A stretch of DNA of 64,000 nucleotides from Stagnihabitans lacustris (GTDB taxonomy: Bacteria; Pseudomonadota; Alphaproteobacteria; Rhodobacterales; Rhodobacteraceae): the NCBI RefSeq assembly GCF_025950525.1, contig NZ_JAPDGS010000002.1, forward strand, positions 720,053-784,052, read 5' to 3'. A program made the translations under genes and the position numbers. The notes beneath the pieces are model-generated. The model was not told where the DNA came from, did no database searches, and saw only the letters and a program-made list of their open reading frames with translations. This document shows, piece by piece, positions 43,271-54,314 of this stretch (within the stretch, counting starts at the first letter, position 1; each line of letters starts with the position of its first letter).

Positions 43271-43523
43271 GGCCAGTCTCCTTGGTTCTTTTCAGTAAAC
43301 CTGTAACAAACTCATGTCCACCGATGCGGGACTCTGGCTGGGAAACAATCTGTGGCCCCCAGACCTACAGTTGGGCGGGATTCCGCCCGTTTCCCCCAGC
43401 GGACCCATTGGAAAACCCCGGGCTTTCGCCTATCTTCGGCCAAAACCAAGAGCGCCCGGCCGTCAAAAGGCCAGAACGCTCACCGACCGGCCGACACTTG
43501 GCCACAAAACGCATGAGGGGCAG

Positions 43524-44105
43524 ATGAGCAGAGTTTCCCGTGCGTCGATCCTGTTGCTGTTTCTCGCCTCGTGTGGCGGGGGCAACTTTTCGGCGCCTCG
43601 CAACATGGATGACGCCTGTTCGGTGATCAAACAGCGGCCGCAATACCTGCGGGCAATGCGGGCGACGCAATCGAAATGGGGCGTGCCGATTTCGGTGCAA
43701 ATGGCGATCCTGTATCAGGAAAGCAAATTCATCGGCAATGCGCGCACCCCGCACCAATATGCGCTGGGGGTCATCCCGATGGGGCGGCAATCTTCGGCCT
43801 ATGGCTATGCGCAGGCGCTGGATTCCACCTGGGACGAATACAAGAAGGACCAGCGGCGCGGCGGCGCGCGGCGCGACAATATCCGCGATGCGACCGATTT
43901 CATGGGCTGGTATATCGACGAGACCTCGGCCGAGCTGGGGATATCAAAGGGCGATGCCGAAAGCCAATACCTGGCCTATCACGAGGGCCGGCGCGGCTAT
44001 GCCAATGGCAGTTACAAGGCCAAGGGCTGGCTGGTCGATGTGGCGGCGCGCGTGGGGTCGCGGGCGCAGATGTATCGCGAACAACTGCGCCGCTGCTTGC
44101 GGTGA
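43524..44105 (+). CDS. Lipoprotein lytic transglycosylase (SLT domain)
   Basis: A 193-residue lipoprotein: signal ending in lipobox LFLASC (Cys near residue 17), then a lysozyme-like SLT domain with the catalytic Glu in MAILYQESKFIG and YGYAQALDSTWDEYK. It would cleave peptidoglycan glycan strands at the outer membrane, making 1,6-anhydroMurNAc ends, similar to EmtA/MltE-type enzymes. ATG at 43524 has GGGG(CAG) upstream; the frame extends 70 codons upstream without support. Convergent with lolA across a poly-G spacer. Confidence 0.87.
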   Translation: MSRVSRASILLLFLASCGGGNFSAPRNMDDACSVIKQRPQYLRAMRATQSKWGVPISVQMAILYQESKFIGNARTPHQYALGVIPMGRQSSAYGYAQALDSTWDEYKKDQRRGGARRDNIRDATDFMGWYIDETSAELGISKGDAESQYLAYHEGRRGYANGSYKAKGWLVDVAARVGSRAQMYREQLRRCLR

Positions 44106-44170
44106 AGGGCTGACTACGCGGGGCAGCGCCGGGGGGGGGGCAGCGCCGGATAGGCTGACGCCGGGGGGGG
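44106..44170. repeat. Convergent spacer with two poly-G tracts and GGCAGCGCCGG repeats
   Basis: Between the SLT lipoprotein and lolA. GGCAGCGCCGG occurs twice (from 44122 and 44139) with a run of ten G at 44131-44140 and a run of eight G at 44163-44170 directly abutting the lolA stop codon. Confidence 0.7.
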
Positions 44171-44779
44171 TCAGTTGATCCCGCGGCGCGCCTTTTCTTG
44201 ATCAATCGAAAACAGGTTGGGCGAAAAGCTCTGGCCCGTGGCCAGCGTGCCCAGCGTCAAAGAGGTCTGGTTGCCGACCTCGTCCGTCGTGATCCAGCCC
44301 TTCAACCGCAAGGGACTGTCGCCAAAAATCAGCTCGATTGAACCCATGTCGGCATGGGCCGGGTCCTGGGCCAGCACATGGGTGTCGCCCTGAAACTCGG
44401 TATGGTCCACCACCATCCGCGAGCTTTCCAGGTCGATGTTGCGCCCCAGGATCAGGTTCAGCGGCGTCTGTTGCAGCTGATAGGTCTGGGGCGGGGCATT
44501 GGTCTTGCCGTCAAAGACCGCAACGATCCCCTGCGAGGCCAGCACAAGCGTCTTGTCCGGCTTGGCATATTCGAACCGCGCAAAGCCCGGGCGTTTCAGG
44601 ATGATCTTGCCGGTCGAGGTGCTGCCGTCCGCGTTCACCTGATCGAACGGGGCTTCGGCCGTCACCAGGTCTTGCAGATAGGCCGAGATCTGGCCAAGCG
44701 GCACTTCGGCGGCGGACAGGGGCGCGGCCCAAAACAGGGGCGCAAAGGCGAGCGGGGAGAGGAGGGCCAGGATATTCAT
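44171..44779 (-). CDS. lolA: Outer-membrane lipoprotein carrier protein LolA
   Basis: A 202-residue periplasmic protein with signal peptide (cleavage near LSAAE) and the LolA beta-barrel-like pattern: GQISAYLQDLVTAEAPFDQVNADGS, GKIILKRPGFARFEYAKPD and a C-terminal strand set. It ferries lipoproteins from LolCDE to LolB. It starts four bases inside the stop of the radical SAM gene (ATGA overlap) and is likely cotranscribed with it. No ftsK is adjacent, unlike many alphaproteobacteria. Confidence 0.9.
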   Translation of the reverse strand: MNILALLSPLAFAPLFWAAPLSAAEVPLGQISAYLQDLVTAEAPFDQVNADGSTSTGKIILKRPGFARFEYAKPDKTLVLASQGIVAVFDGKTNAPPQTYQLQQTPLNLILGRNIDLESSRMVVDHTEFQGDTHVLAQDPAHADMGSIELIFGDSPLRLKGWITTDEVGNQTSLTLGTLATGQSFSPNLFSIDQEKARRGIN

Positions 44780-45825
44780 GGCGCCAATATAGGCACTTGG
44801 GCCGCCTGTTGCACGTCACCCTTTGTCACATCGGCGTAAGCATGCCTTTGCCCCTTTGGGTCTGTGACCTGCCAGGCTGCGCCTTGGGCCACAAGGTAAT
44901 TCGGCCCGATGGGCACTTTGCCATGGCCGCCGGGGATATCCAGCACATAGGTCGGCTGGGCGATGCCGGACAGGCGACCGCGCAGGGTCTCCATGATCTT
45001 TTGGCCCTCGGCTATCGTGGTGCGGAAATGCGAGGTGCCTTTCGCAAGGTCGGCATGGTGCAGGTAATAGGGCTTGACCCGGTTGGCGATCAGGGTGCGG
45101 AACAGCGCCTCCAAAGTGTCGGGATCGGCGTTGACGCCTTGCAGCAGGACGGATTGCGACAGGAGGGGCACGCCCGCGCGGGTCAGCTTGCGCAAGGCCG
45201 CCGCGGCCTCGGGCGTGATTTCGGCCGGGTGGTTGGTGTGGACGACGACCCAGACGGCGGGGCGGATGTCCAGCGCCGCGATCAGCGCGTCGGTGATCCG
45301 CGCCGGTTGAACGACGGGGATGCGGGTGTGAAAGCGCACGACATCGACATGGGGGATGGCGTCCAGCCGTTGCAGGATGGCGGTCAGGCGGCGGGGCGAC
45401 AGGACCATCGGGTCGCCGCCGGTCAGGATGACTTCGCGGATGGCCGGGGTGGCCGCGATATGATCCAGCGCGGCTTTCAGGTCGTCTTCGGGCAGATGCC
45501 CCGAGGCGCCGACTGATTCGCGGCGAAAGCAGAACCGGCAATAGACCTCGCAGGTCTGGGTGGCGTGCAAGATCACCCGGTCGGGGTAACGATGGGTCAG
45601 GCCGGGGGTCGGCTCATGCGCGTGGTCCCCGATGGGATCGGAAAGTTCCTCAGCGCGGGTCAGCATCTCGGCCAGGGTCGGCACGAACTGCGCGGCGAGT
45701 TCGGGGCGGGCCATGGCCTCGGTCACGCTGATGCGGAAGGTCTCGGCCACGGGGGCCAAAGCGGGGGCCTCGGCCTTGGTCAGAAGACCGGCGGAAACAA
45801 GCTGATGAAGGGTGGTAAGCGTCAT
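44776..45825 (-). CDS. Lysine 2,3-aminomutase-like radical SAM protein (EpmB/KamA family)
   Basis: A 349-residue radical SAM enzyme with CEVYCRFC (Cys92, 96, 99; the KAM-type CxxxCxxC), substrate-site DP in ILTGGDPMVLSPRR and the PLP-lysine motif DIPGGHGKVPIGP. Length is close to EpmB (about 340), which makes (R)-beta-lysine for EF-P, and shorter than fermentative KamA (over 400), which has a C-terminal zinc extension. No efp or epmA is nearby, so the role is open. It overlaps lolA by four bases. Confidence 0.85.
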   Translation of the reverse strand: MTLTTLHQLVSAGLLTKAEAPALAPVAETFRISVTEAMARPELAAQFVPTLAEMLTRAEELSDPIGDHAHEPTPGLTHRYPDRVILHATQTCEVYCRFCFRRESVGASGHLPEDDLKAALDHIAATPAIREVILTGGDPMVLSPRRLTAILQRLDAIPHVDVVRFHTRIPVVQPARITDALIAALDIRPAVWVVVHTNHPAEITPEAAAALRKLTRAGVPLLSQSVLLQGVNADPDTLEALFRTLIANRVKPYYLHHADLAKGTSHFRTTIAEGQKIMETLRGRLSGIAQPTYVLDIPGGHGKVPIGPNYLVAQGAAWQVTDPKGQRHAYADVTKGDVQQAAQVPILAP

Positions 45826-45904
45826 GCCGGCCTGATGGCGCCGGTTGCGGGGAATGACAAGGGGGCAGGGGCTGGGCTAGGGTAGCAGCGAAAAGAGGTG
45901 GCGG

Positions 45905-49280
<3,376 letters not shown>

Positions 49281-49291
49281 TGTCCCGCCCC

Positions 49292-49344
49292 CGGGGGCTT
49301 CGCGCCCCCGGACCCCCGCGGGATATTTATGAAAAGATGAAAGG
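49292..49344 (+). repeat. Dispersed intergenic element, copy 4, within proBA (ATGAAAAG-type centre)
   Basis: Hairpin arms CGGGGGC (49292-49298) and GCCCCCG (49304-49310), then the core CGGGATATTTATGAAAAGAT(GAAAGG) at 49319-49344. The last bases AAAGGA form the ribosome-binding site of proA, whose GTG lies at 49352. Confidence 0.85.
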
Positions 49345-49351
49345 ATTGGCC

Positions 49352-50611
49352 GTGAGCGAGGATTTTGCCGGGCTGATGAATGAGATTGGCGCGCGGGCGC
49401 GGGCGGCTGCGGCGGAACTGGCCTATGCGTCGCAGGAGCGCAAGTATGCGGCGCTGGTCAGTGCGGCGCATTTCGTCTGGGAGCGGCGCGAGGCGATCCT
49501 GGACGCCAATGTCATGGACCTTGCGGCGGCGGATGCGCGCGGGATTGCGCCCGCCATGCGCGACCGGTTGGTCCTGACCGAGGCGCGGATTCGCGGGATC
49601 GTGGATTCGCTTCGCACCATTGCCGAGCAAAAGGACCCGGTCGGGCGGGTCCTGGCCGAGTGGACGCGGCCGAATGGCTTGCATATCCAAAGGGTTGCGA
49701 CGCCTTTGGGGGTTGTGGGCGTCATCTATGAGAGCCGGCCCAATGTGACCGCCGATGCCGGGGCCTTGTGCCTGAAGGCGGGCAATGCGGTGATCTTGCG
49801 CGGGGGATCGGAAAGCCACGAGACCTCGATGGCGATTTACGATTGCATGGTGGCGGGCCTGCGCGAGGCGCGCTTGCCCGAGGCTGCGATCCAGATGATC
49901 CCGGTGACGGACCGCGCCATGGTGGGCGAGATGCTGCGGGCTGTGAAGTGGATCGACGTCATCGTGCCGCGCGGTGGCAAGGGGCTGGTGGGGCGCGTGC
50001 AAGACGAGGCGCGGGTGCCGGTCTTTGCCCATCTGGAGGGCATTTGCCACGTCTATGCCGACCGCGATGCCGACCTGGAAAAGGCGCGCCGCGTGGTTTT
50101 GAACGCCAAGACGCGGCGGACGGGGATTTGCGGCGCGGCGGAATGTCTGCTGATCGACTGGCAGTTCTATACGCGCCACGGGGCCGTTCTGATCGAGGAT
50201 CTTGTGAAAGCTGGGGTCGAAGTGCGCACAGAGGGCGAGTTGCTGAAGGTTCCCGGCACGGTCAAGGCCGCGCCGGAGGATTTCGGCCGCGAGTTCCTGG
50301 ACATGATCATCGCCGCCCGTCTGGTCGATGGGGTGGACGAGGCGATTGCGCATATCCGGAAATATGGCTCCAGCCATACCGAAAGCATCCTGACCGAGAA
50401 TGACACCACCGCCGCGCGCTTCTTTGAGCGGTTGGACAGTGCGATCCTGATGCGCAATGCCTCGACCCAGTTTGCCGATGGCGGAGAGTTCGGGTTCGGT
50501 GGCGAGATCGGGATTGCCACGGGCAAGATGCACGCCCGCGGGCCGGTGGGGGCAGAGCAGCTGTGCTCGTTCAAATACCTTGTCACCGGGGACGGCACGG
50601 TCCGGAGTTAG
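49352..50611 (+). CDS. proA: Glutamate-5-semialdehyde dehydrogenase (gamma-glutamyl phosphate reductase)
   Basis: A 419-residue NADPH-dependent reductase, second step of proline synthesis: [28 protein letters not shown] (seen in pieces), VPRGGKGLV and the catalytic cysteine in [16 protein letters not shown] at 49352 is chosen: AAAGGA sits six to seven bases upstream and the protein then begins at a normal family position. ATGs at 49280 and 49337 are in frame, but the intervening DNA is a dispersed repeat and no ribosome-binding site precedes them. Confidence 0.95.
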   Translation: MSEDFAGLMNEIGARARAAAAELAYASQERKYAALVSAAHFVWERREAILDANVMDLAAADARGIAPAMRDRLVLTEARIRGIVDSLRTIAEQKDPVGRVLAEWTRPNGLHIQRVATPLGVVGVIYESRPNVTADAGALCLKAGNAVILRGGSESHETSMAIYDCMVAGLREARLPEAAIQMIPVTDRAMVGEMLRAVKWIDVIVPRGGKGLVGRVQDEARVPVFAHLEGICHVYADRDADLEKARRVVLNAKTRRTGICGAAECLLIDWQFYTRHGAVLIEDLVKAGVEVRTEGELLKVPGTVKAAPEDFGREFLDMIIAARLVDGVDEAIAHIRKYGSSHTESILTENDTTAARFFERLDSAILMRNASTQFADGGEFGFGGEIGIATGKMHARGPVGAEQLCSFKYLVTGDGTVRS

Positions 50612-50629
50612 GGCTTTGGTTCCGCTTGC

Positions 50630-50655
50630 GTAGCCCGGGGTACACCCCGGGTTAC
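50630..50655. terminator. Bidirectional hairpin between proA and the TetR gene, GTAGCCCGGG family
   Basis: GTAGCCCGGGGT (50630-50641) and ACCCCGGGTTAC (50644-50655) form a near-perfect 12-bp stem; the stop codon of the TetR gene lies inside it. The arm GTAGCCCGGG also occurs at 19194. It may act as terminator for both convergent genes and has the GTAG foot of REP sequences. Confidence 0.65.
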
Positions 50656-51332
50656 TTCATGCCATGCAGCCCGCCCAAACTGTCGTCCACCATCTGCGCG
50701 ATGCTTTGGGCGTCCGGAAGCCGGTCGGTCATCAAAAGGTAGAACGGCCAGGACATCAGGAAATCCTTGGCGCGCGCCAGGTCAAGGTCCTGGGGCAGAT
50801 CACCCCGGGTCACGGCGCGGTTCAGGATCTCGGTCAGGCGGGTCCAGCGTTCGCGGCGTTCCTCTTGCAGGGCCAGGGCCAGGTCGGGGTTCGACCAGCT
50901 TTCGGCATAGCATTGCCGGATCAGCGGGCCCATCGCCGGACCCGCGTCGCCGCGCCACAGGGCGACCATGTCGGAGATATAGGCCACCAGTTCGCCGCGC
51001 AGACCCTCGCCGCGCGGTGGCGGCATGGAGCCCTTGGCCTGGCTGATCAGGCCCAAAAGCAGATGCGCCTTGGTCGGCCACCAGCGGTAAAGCGTGGCTT
51101 TGCCGGCGCGGGCGCGCTTGGCCACCGCCTCCATCGTCAGGGCGCCATAGCCTGCCTCGGCGATCAGGGCCGCGGTGGCCCCTAGTACGGCTGCCTCGGT
51201 CGCCTCGGAGCGCCTGGCGCCGACCGAGGCCCGCCTTTCGGCGGTCTTCTCGGCATCCCCCCGGTTTTCAACATCCCCCCGTTTTTCAACTTCCCCTCGG
51301 GCAGGGGGCCGTTTTTCTTCACCAAGCGCCAT
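50652..51332 (-). CDS. TetR-family transcriptional regulator
   Basis: A 226-residue repressor with a TetR_N helix-turn-helix (AALIAEAGYGALTMEAVAKRARAGKATLYRWW) and a TetR_C-type ligand domain (FLMSWPFYLLMTDRLPDA). About 30 charged residues precede the domain; part (VEKRGDVENRGDAEK) is coded by an 18-bp tandem repeat. AGAGG lies five bases before the ATG. A 20-bp perfect palindrome directly upstream suggests autoregulation and control of the divergent small membrane protein gene. The ligand is unknown. Confidence 0.9.
   Translation of the reverse strand: MALGEEKRPPARGEVEKRGDVENRGDAEKTAERRASVGARRSEATEAAVLGATAALIAEAGYGALTMEAVAKRARAGKATLYRWWPTKAHLLLGLISQAKGSMPPPRGEGLRGELVAYISDMVALWRGDAGPAMGPLIRQCYAESWSNPDLALALQEERRERWTRLTEILNRAVTRGDLPQDLDLARAKDFLMSWPFYLLMTDRLPDAQSIAQMVDDSLGGLHGMK
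51254..51289. repeat. 18-bp tandem repeat in the 5' part of the TetR gene
   Basis: Two adjacent copies, 51254-51271 and 51272-51289, differ at about one base, with a partial third. They encode a repeated charged peptide ahead of the DNA-binding domain; repeat length keeps the frame. Confidence 0.75.
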
Positions 51333-51344
51333 CTTGCCTCTTGC

Positions 51345-51364
51345 GAAACGGAACGTTCCGTTTC
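51345..51364. promoter_or_regulatory. Probable TetR operator O1
   Basis: Perfect 20-bp palindrome GAAACGGAACGTTCCGTTTC in the 68-base spacer between the TetR gene and the divergent small gene, overlapping the expected leader of the former. Location and symmetry are typical of TetR operators. Confidence 0.75.
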
Positions 51365-51372
51365 ATATAGCC

Positions 51373-51387
51373 GGAACACACCGTTCC
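51373..51387. promoter_or_regulatory. Probable second TetR operator half-site pair O2
   Basis: GGAAC-N5-GTTCC, the same half-sites as in O1 but with five bases between them, 14 bases upstream of the small gene start. Could be a second, lower-affinity site. Confidence 0.5.
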
Positions 51388-51400
51388 ATTAGAGGCCCAT

Positions 51401-51625
51401 ATGACGCAGAATCAACCCCCGAAATCGCCCTCCAAACTGCGCTTTGCCCTGTTTGTGGCGCTTTTGGTTTATCCGCTGGTCACGGTCTTGCAACTTGTGA
51501 TCTTTCCCTTGACCGCGGGCTGGCCGATGCCCGCGCGCAACCTTGTCTTTGTGCCGCTGATGGTGGGCTGCATGGTCTGGGGGGTGATCCCCTTTATCCA
51601 GACGCGGTTGCGCCGTTTCCTGTGA
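51401..51625 (+). CDS. Small two-helix membrane protein (DUF2798-like)
   Basis: A 74-residue protein with two hydrophobic helices (FALFVALLVYPLVTVLQLVIF and LVFVPLMVGCMVWGVIPF) separated by GWPMPARN. It resembles DUF2798 proteins, which often sit beside TetR-type regulators; no function is known. AGAGG lies five bases before the ATG. It is divergent from the TetR gene with two operator-like palindromes between, so it is probably the regulated target. Confidence 0.75.
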   Translation: MTQNQPPKSPSKLRFALFVALLVYPLVTVLQLVIFPLTAGWPMPARNLVFVPLMVGCMVWGVIPFIQTRLRRFL

Positions 51626-51645
51626 ACCCGTCCGCGCGCGACCCG

Positions 51646-51702
51646 GGGCGCGCGCCAAAATTTTTTGCCGAAAACCTGGGGGAAAAATCTTGGCGCGCGG
51701 GA
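51646..51702. repeat. AT-containing inverted repeat between the small membrane protein and chpT
   Basis: GCGCGCCAAAATTTTTT and, after a 17-18 base loop, GAAAAATCTTGGCGCGC form a long imperfect stem in the convergent spacer. A GAAAAATC-like fragment recurs near 55820-55840. Possible bidirectional terminator. Confidence 0.55.
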
Positions 51703-51720
51703 GCCGCCTTGGCGGAAAGC

Positions 51721-52317
51721 TCAGAAGCTTAGCTTGATCGCGGTCTGGCCCAGTTCGGCGGTCAGGCGGAATTGGCGGCGGGTGATTTCCTCGGCCGCAA
51801 GCGGGAAATGCACGTTCGAGGGCGTGATCTCGGGCGCGGCGGTCGGATCGGCCAGCACAGCCCAGAGGCCCGGATCAAGGCGCAGCTTGTTGGCCTCGCC
51901 GCCGATCTGCCAGCGCCCGCCATCGACCTGCACCGTGATCTTGCCACCATAGGCCATGGCCGATTCGAGGCACATCAGCAGCAGGAAGGCGATCTTGACC
52001 TCGGAGCGCGACAGATCCGCCCCCGACTGCCAGTCGATGGTCAGACGCCCGCCCTTGGTCATATCGGAAATGATCGAGACCACCTCGGCCCGGCCCAAGC
52101 GCGCCTCGCCGGCCGCGGCGCCAAAGGCCACCCGGAAAAACCGGATTCGCGCATTGGCATGGGCCACGCTTTCGGAAATCAACGCCATTTCCGGCCCGCG
52201 CGACCCGGTTTCCATCATCAAAAGCTCCAACCCATTGCCGATCGCGCCGATCGGGCTGATAAGGTCGTGGCAGATGCGCGAGCCCAACAGGGCTGCGAGA
52301 TCTGTCTTGTCGCTCAT
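51721..52317 (-). CDS. chpT: Histidine phosphotransferase ChpT
   Basis: A 198-residue dimeric Hpt protein with the ChpT helix motif SRICHDLISPIGAIGNGLELL, whose His17 is the expected phosphorylation site, and a degenerate ATPase-like C-terminal domain. ChpT passes phosphate from CckA to CtrA and CpdR, controlling cell cycle, motility or gene-transfer-agent expression in alphaproteobacteria. It is divergent from the DUF3553 gene with only 25 bases between starts. CtrA-like boxes occur elsewhere in this window. Confidence 0.92.
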   Translation of the reverse strand: MSDKTDLAALLGSRICHDLISPIGAIGNGLELLMMETGSRGPEMALISESVAHANARIRFFRVAFGAAAGEARLGRAEVVSIISDMTKGGRLTIDWQSGADLSRSEVKIAFLLLMCLESAMAYGGKITVQVDGGRWQIGGEANKLRLDPGLWAVLADPTAAPEITPSNVHFPLAAEEITRRQFRLTAELGQTAIKLSF

Positions 52318-52342
52318 GGGAATCCTTTCGAAGGGGCCGTCA

Positions 52343-52522
52343 ATGCGTTCGTTTCTGGAGCCGGGGATGTTGGTCCGCCATCCCCAGTGCCCCGACTGGG
52401 GCCTTGGTCAGGTACAATCACTCATTAATGGTAAATGCACGGTTAACTTCGAGCATCAAGGAAAGGTTGTCCTCGATCTGGGGCAAATTGATCTGGTGCT
52501 GGATTTTGGCAACGCTAAATAG
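52343..52522 (+). CDS. DUF3553 small protein
   Basis: A 59-residue protein with the DUF3553 pattern VRHPQCPDWGLGQVQS and VNFEHQGKVVL, a KOW/Tudor-like small beta fold also found at the C-terminus of some UvrD/PcrA helicases. Function unknown. AAGGGG precedes the ATG. The next gene is olsB, 75 bases downstream on the same strand; cotranscription is possible. Confidence 0.85.
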   Translation: MRSFLEPGMLVRHPQCPDWGLGQVQSLINGKCTVNFEHQGKVVLDLGQIDLVLDFGNAK

Positions 52523-52597
52523 CGGCCTTGCGGGACCTGTCACAAAACGGCAGCATCTGTGCCGCAGGAGGGTTCGGAACGGAACCGGGGGCTTGGC

Positions 52598-53353
52598 ATG
52601 ACGGTGCATGATCTGAGGCTGACGCTGCGGCTGGCGCGGGATGCCCGCGACCTGAGGGCCGCGCAGCGCCTGCGCTATGAGGTTTTCGCGGCGGAACTGG
52701 GGGCGGATGGCCCCGGGGTGGACCGCGCGGCCCGGCTGGAGAGCGATGCCTTTGACGCGGTCTGCGATCACCTTTTGCTGATCGACCCGCGCCGTGACCC
52801 CGACACGCTGTCCGATGTTGTGGGGGTTTACCGCCTGCTGCCCCCGGGGCGGGCGGCGCGTTACTACAGCGAGGCGGAGTTCGACCTTTCCCGCCTGCGC
52901 GCCTCGGGACGCAGGCTGCTGGAGCTGGGGCGGTCTTGTGTGCATCGCGATCACCGGGGCGGGACCTCGATGCTGATGCTGTGGAATGGGCTGGCGGATT
53001 ATGTGACCGAAAACCGGATCGAGGTGATGTTCGGCCCGGCGTCATTCCATGGTACCGATGTGCAGGCGCTGGCGCGTCCGCTGTCCTGGCTGTGGCACAA
53101 CCACCGCGCGCCGGAGGGTTTGCGGGTCACTCCCCTGGCCCATGGCGCGGCGCGGATGGACCTTGGCCCGCCCGATTGCGCGGCGCAGGTGCCTGCCTTG
53201 ATCAAGGCCTATCTGCGGCTGGGCGGTTATGTCTCGGATGGGGCCTTTGTTGACCGCGACTTCAATACGGTGGATGTGTGCCTTGTGATGGACACCGCGC
53301 GGATGAGCGCGCGGCATCGGGATTTCCACATCCGAAAGGGCCGCGAGGCATGA
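52598..53353 (+). CDS. olsB: L-ornithine N-alpha-acyltransferase (OlsB)
   Basis: A 251-residue GNAT-like acyltransferase: DLRAAQRLRYEVFAAELGA, LELGRSCVHRDHRGG and MFGPASFHGTD are typical of OlsB, which transfers a 3-hydroxyacyl chain from ACP to ornithine to form lyso-ornithine lipid. It overlaps olsA by four bases (ATGA). ATG at 52598 fits the family start; the 13 codons upstream do not. Together with olsA this gives a complete ornithine-lipid pathway, a membrane adaptation to phosphate limitation in this family. Confidence 0.92.
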   Translation: MTVHDLRLTLRLARDARDLRAAQRLRYEVFAAELGADGPGVDRAARLESDAFDAVCDHLLLIDPRRDPDTLSDVVGVYRLLPPGRAARYYSEAEFDLSRLRASGRRLLELGRSCVHRDHRGGTSMLMLWNGLADYVTENRIEVMFGPASFHGTDVQALARPLSWLWHNHRAPEGLRVTPLAHGAARMDLGPPDCAAQVPALIKAYLRLGGYVSDGAFVDRDFNTVDVCLVMDTARMSARHRDFHIRKGREA

Positions 53354-54168
53354 CAGACTGGAATAGCGCCGAGATGGCGATGCCGCCCCTGGGGCTCAGG
53401 GGTTGGCTAAGGGTCATCCGGCGTGGGCTGCTTCTGGCCGGGCTGACCTATGCATGCCTGCTGCTGTTGCTGATCCTGCGGGCCATCGAGGCGCCTTTGC
53501 ATGGGGTGAACCGGCCTTGGACGCCCTGGATCACGCAATTCGTCTGCCGCTCGGCCATGGTGATCCTGGGGATCCGCTATACGGTCAAGGGCAAGGCTTT
53601 GAAGGAGCCGGGGGCGATTGTCGCGAACCACTCATCCTGGCTGGATATCTTTACGCTGAACGCGGCGGCGCGGGTCTATTTTGTGTCCAAGGAAGAGGTC
53701 CATGGCTGGCCGGGGATTGGCGTTTTGGCGCGGGCCACGGGGACGGTTTTCATCACCCGCAAGGGGACGGAGGCGAAGCGGCAACAGGAGCTCTTCGAGG
53801 CGCGGTTGAAGGCCGGGCACAAGCTGGCCTTCTTCCCCGAGGGCACCAGCACCGATGCGCTGCATGTCCTGCCCTTCAAGTCGACGCTGTTTCAGGCGTT
53901 TTTCACGGTCGAGACGGTGCCGCCGATGCAGGTCCAGCCGGTGACACTGGTCTATCACGCGCCCGAGGGCTGCGATCCGCGCCACTACGGCTGGTGGGGC
54001 GACATGGAATTCGCGCCGCATCTGTTGATGGTGCTGGGCGACCGCAAGGGCGGCCATGTCGAGGTGATCTTTCACGCCCCTGTCACCGTGGCGGCCTTTG
54101 AAAACCGCAAGGTGTTGGCGGGATATTGCGAGCGGGTGATCCGGACCTCGCATCCTTTGCTGAGCTAA
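53350..54168 (+). CDS. olsA: Lyso-ornithine lipid O-acyltransferase (PlsC family)
   Basis: A 272-residue membrane acyltransferase with the N-terminal helix LLLAGLTYACLLLLLILRAI, the HX4D motif NHSSWLD and FPEGTSTD. PlsC-type enzymes acylate lysolipids; adjacency and coupling to olsB argue for OlsA, completing ornithine lipid at the inner membrane. A general 1-acylglycerol-3-phosphate acyltransferase activity, seen in some OlsA proteins, is not excluded. Start ATG 53350 overlaps the olsB stop. Confidence 0.9.
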   Translation: MTDWNSAEMAMPPLGLRGWLRVIRRGLLLAGLTYACLLLLLILRAIEAPLHGVNRPWTPWITQFVCRSAMVILGIRYTVKGKALKEPGAIVANHSSWLDIFTLNAAARVYFVSKEEVHGWPGIGVLARATGTVFITRKGTEAKRQQELFEARLKAGHKLAFFPEGTSTDALHVLPFKSTLFQAFFTVETVPPMQVQPVTLVYHAPEGCDPRHYGWWGDMEFAPHLLMVLGDRKGGHVEVIFHAPVTVAAFENRKVLAGYCERVIRTSHPLLS

Positions 54169-54222
54169 ACCTTTGAGCCAAACGGGGGCCTGCGGCCAAG
54201 AGATATCTCGGCTGCGCCTCGG

Positions 54223-54287
54223 GAGGGGGGGCGCTGCCCCCCTCGGGCTTGCGCCCTCTCCCCCCGGGATATTTATGAAAAGATGAA
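54223..54287 (+). repeat. Dispersed intergenic element, copy 5 (ATGAAAAG-type centre)
   Basis: Hairpin GAGGGGGGGC.../...GCCCCCCTC at about 54223-54243, a second GC stretch, then CGGGATATTTATGAAAAGAT(GAA) at 54265-54287. It lies between the convergent olsA and ThiE-like genes. Confidence 0.85.
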
Positions 54288-54314
54288 TGGGGGGAAGGGC
54301 CTTGGGGCCGGGCC

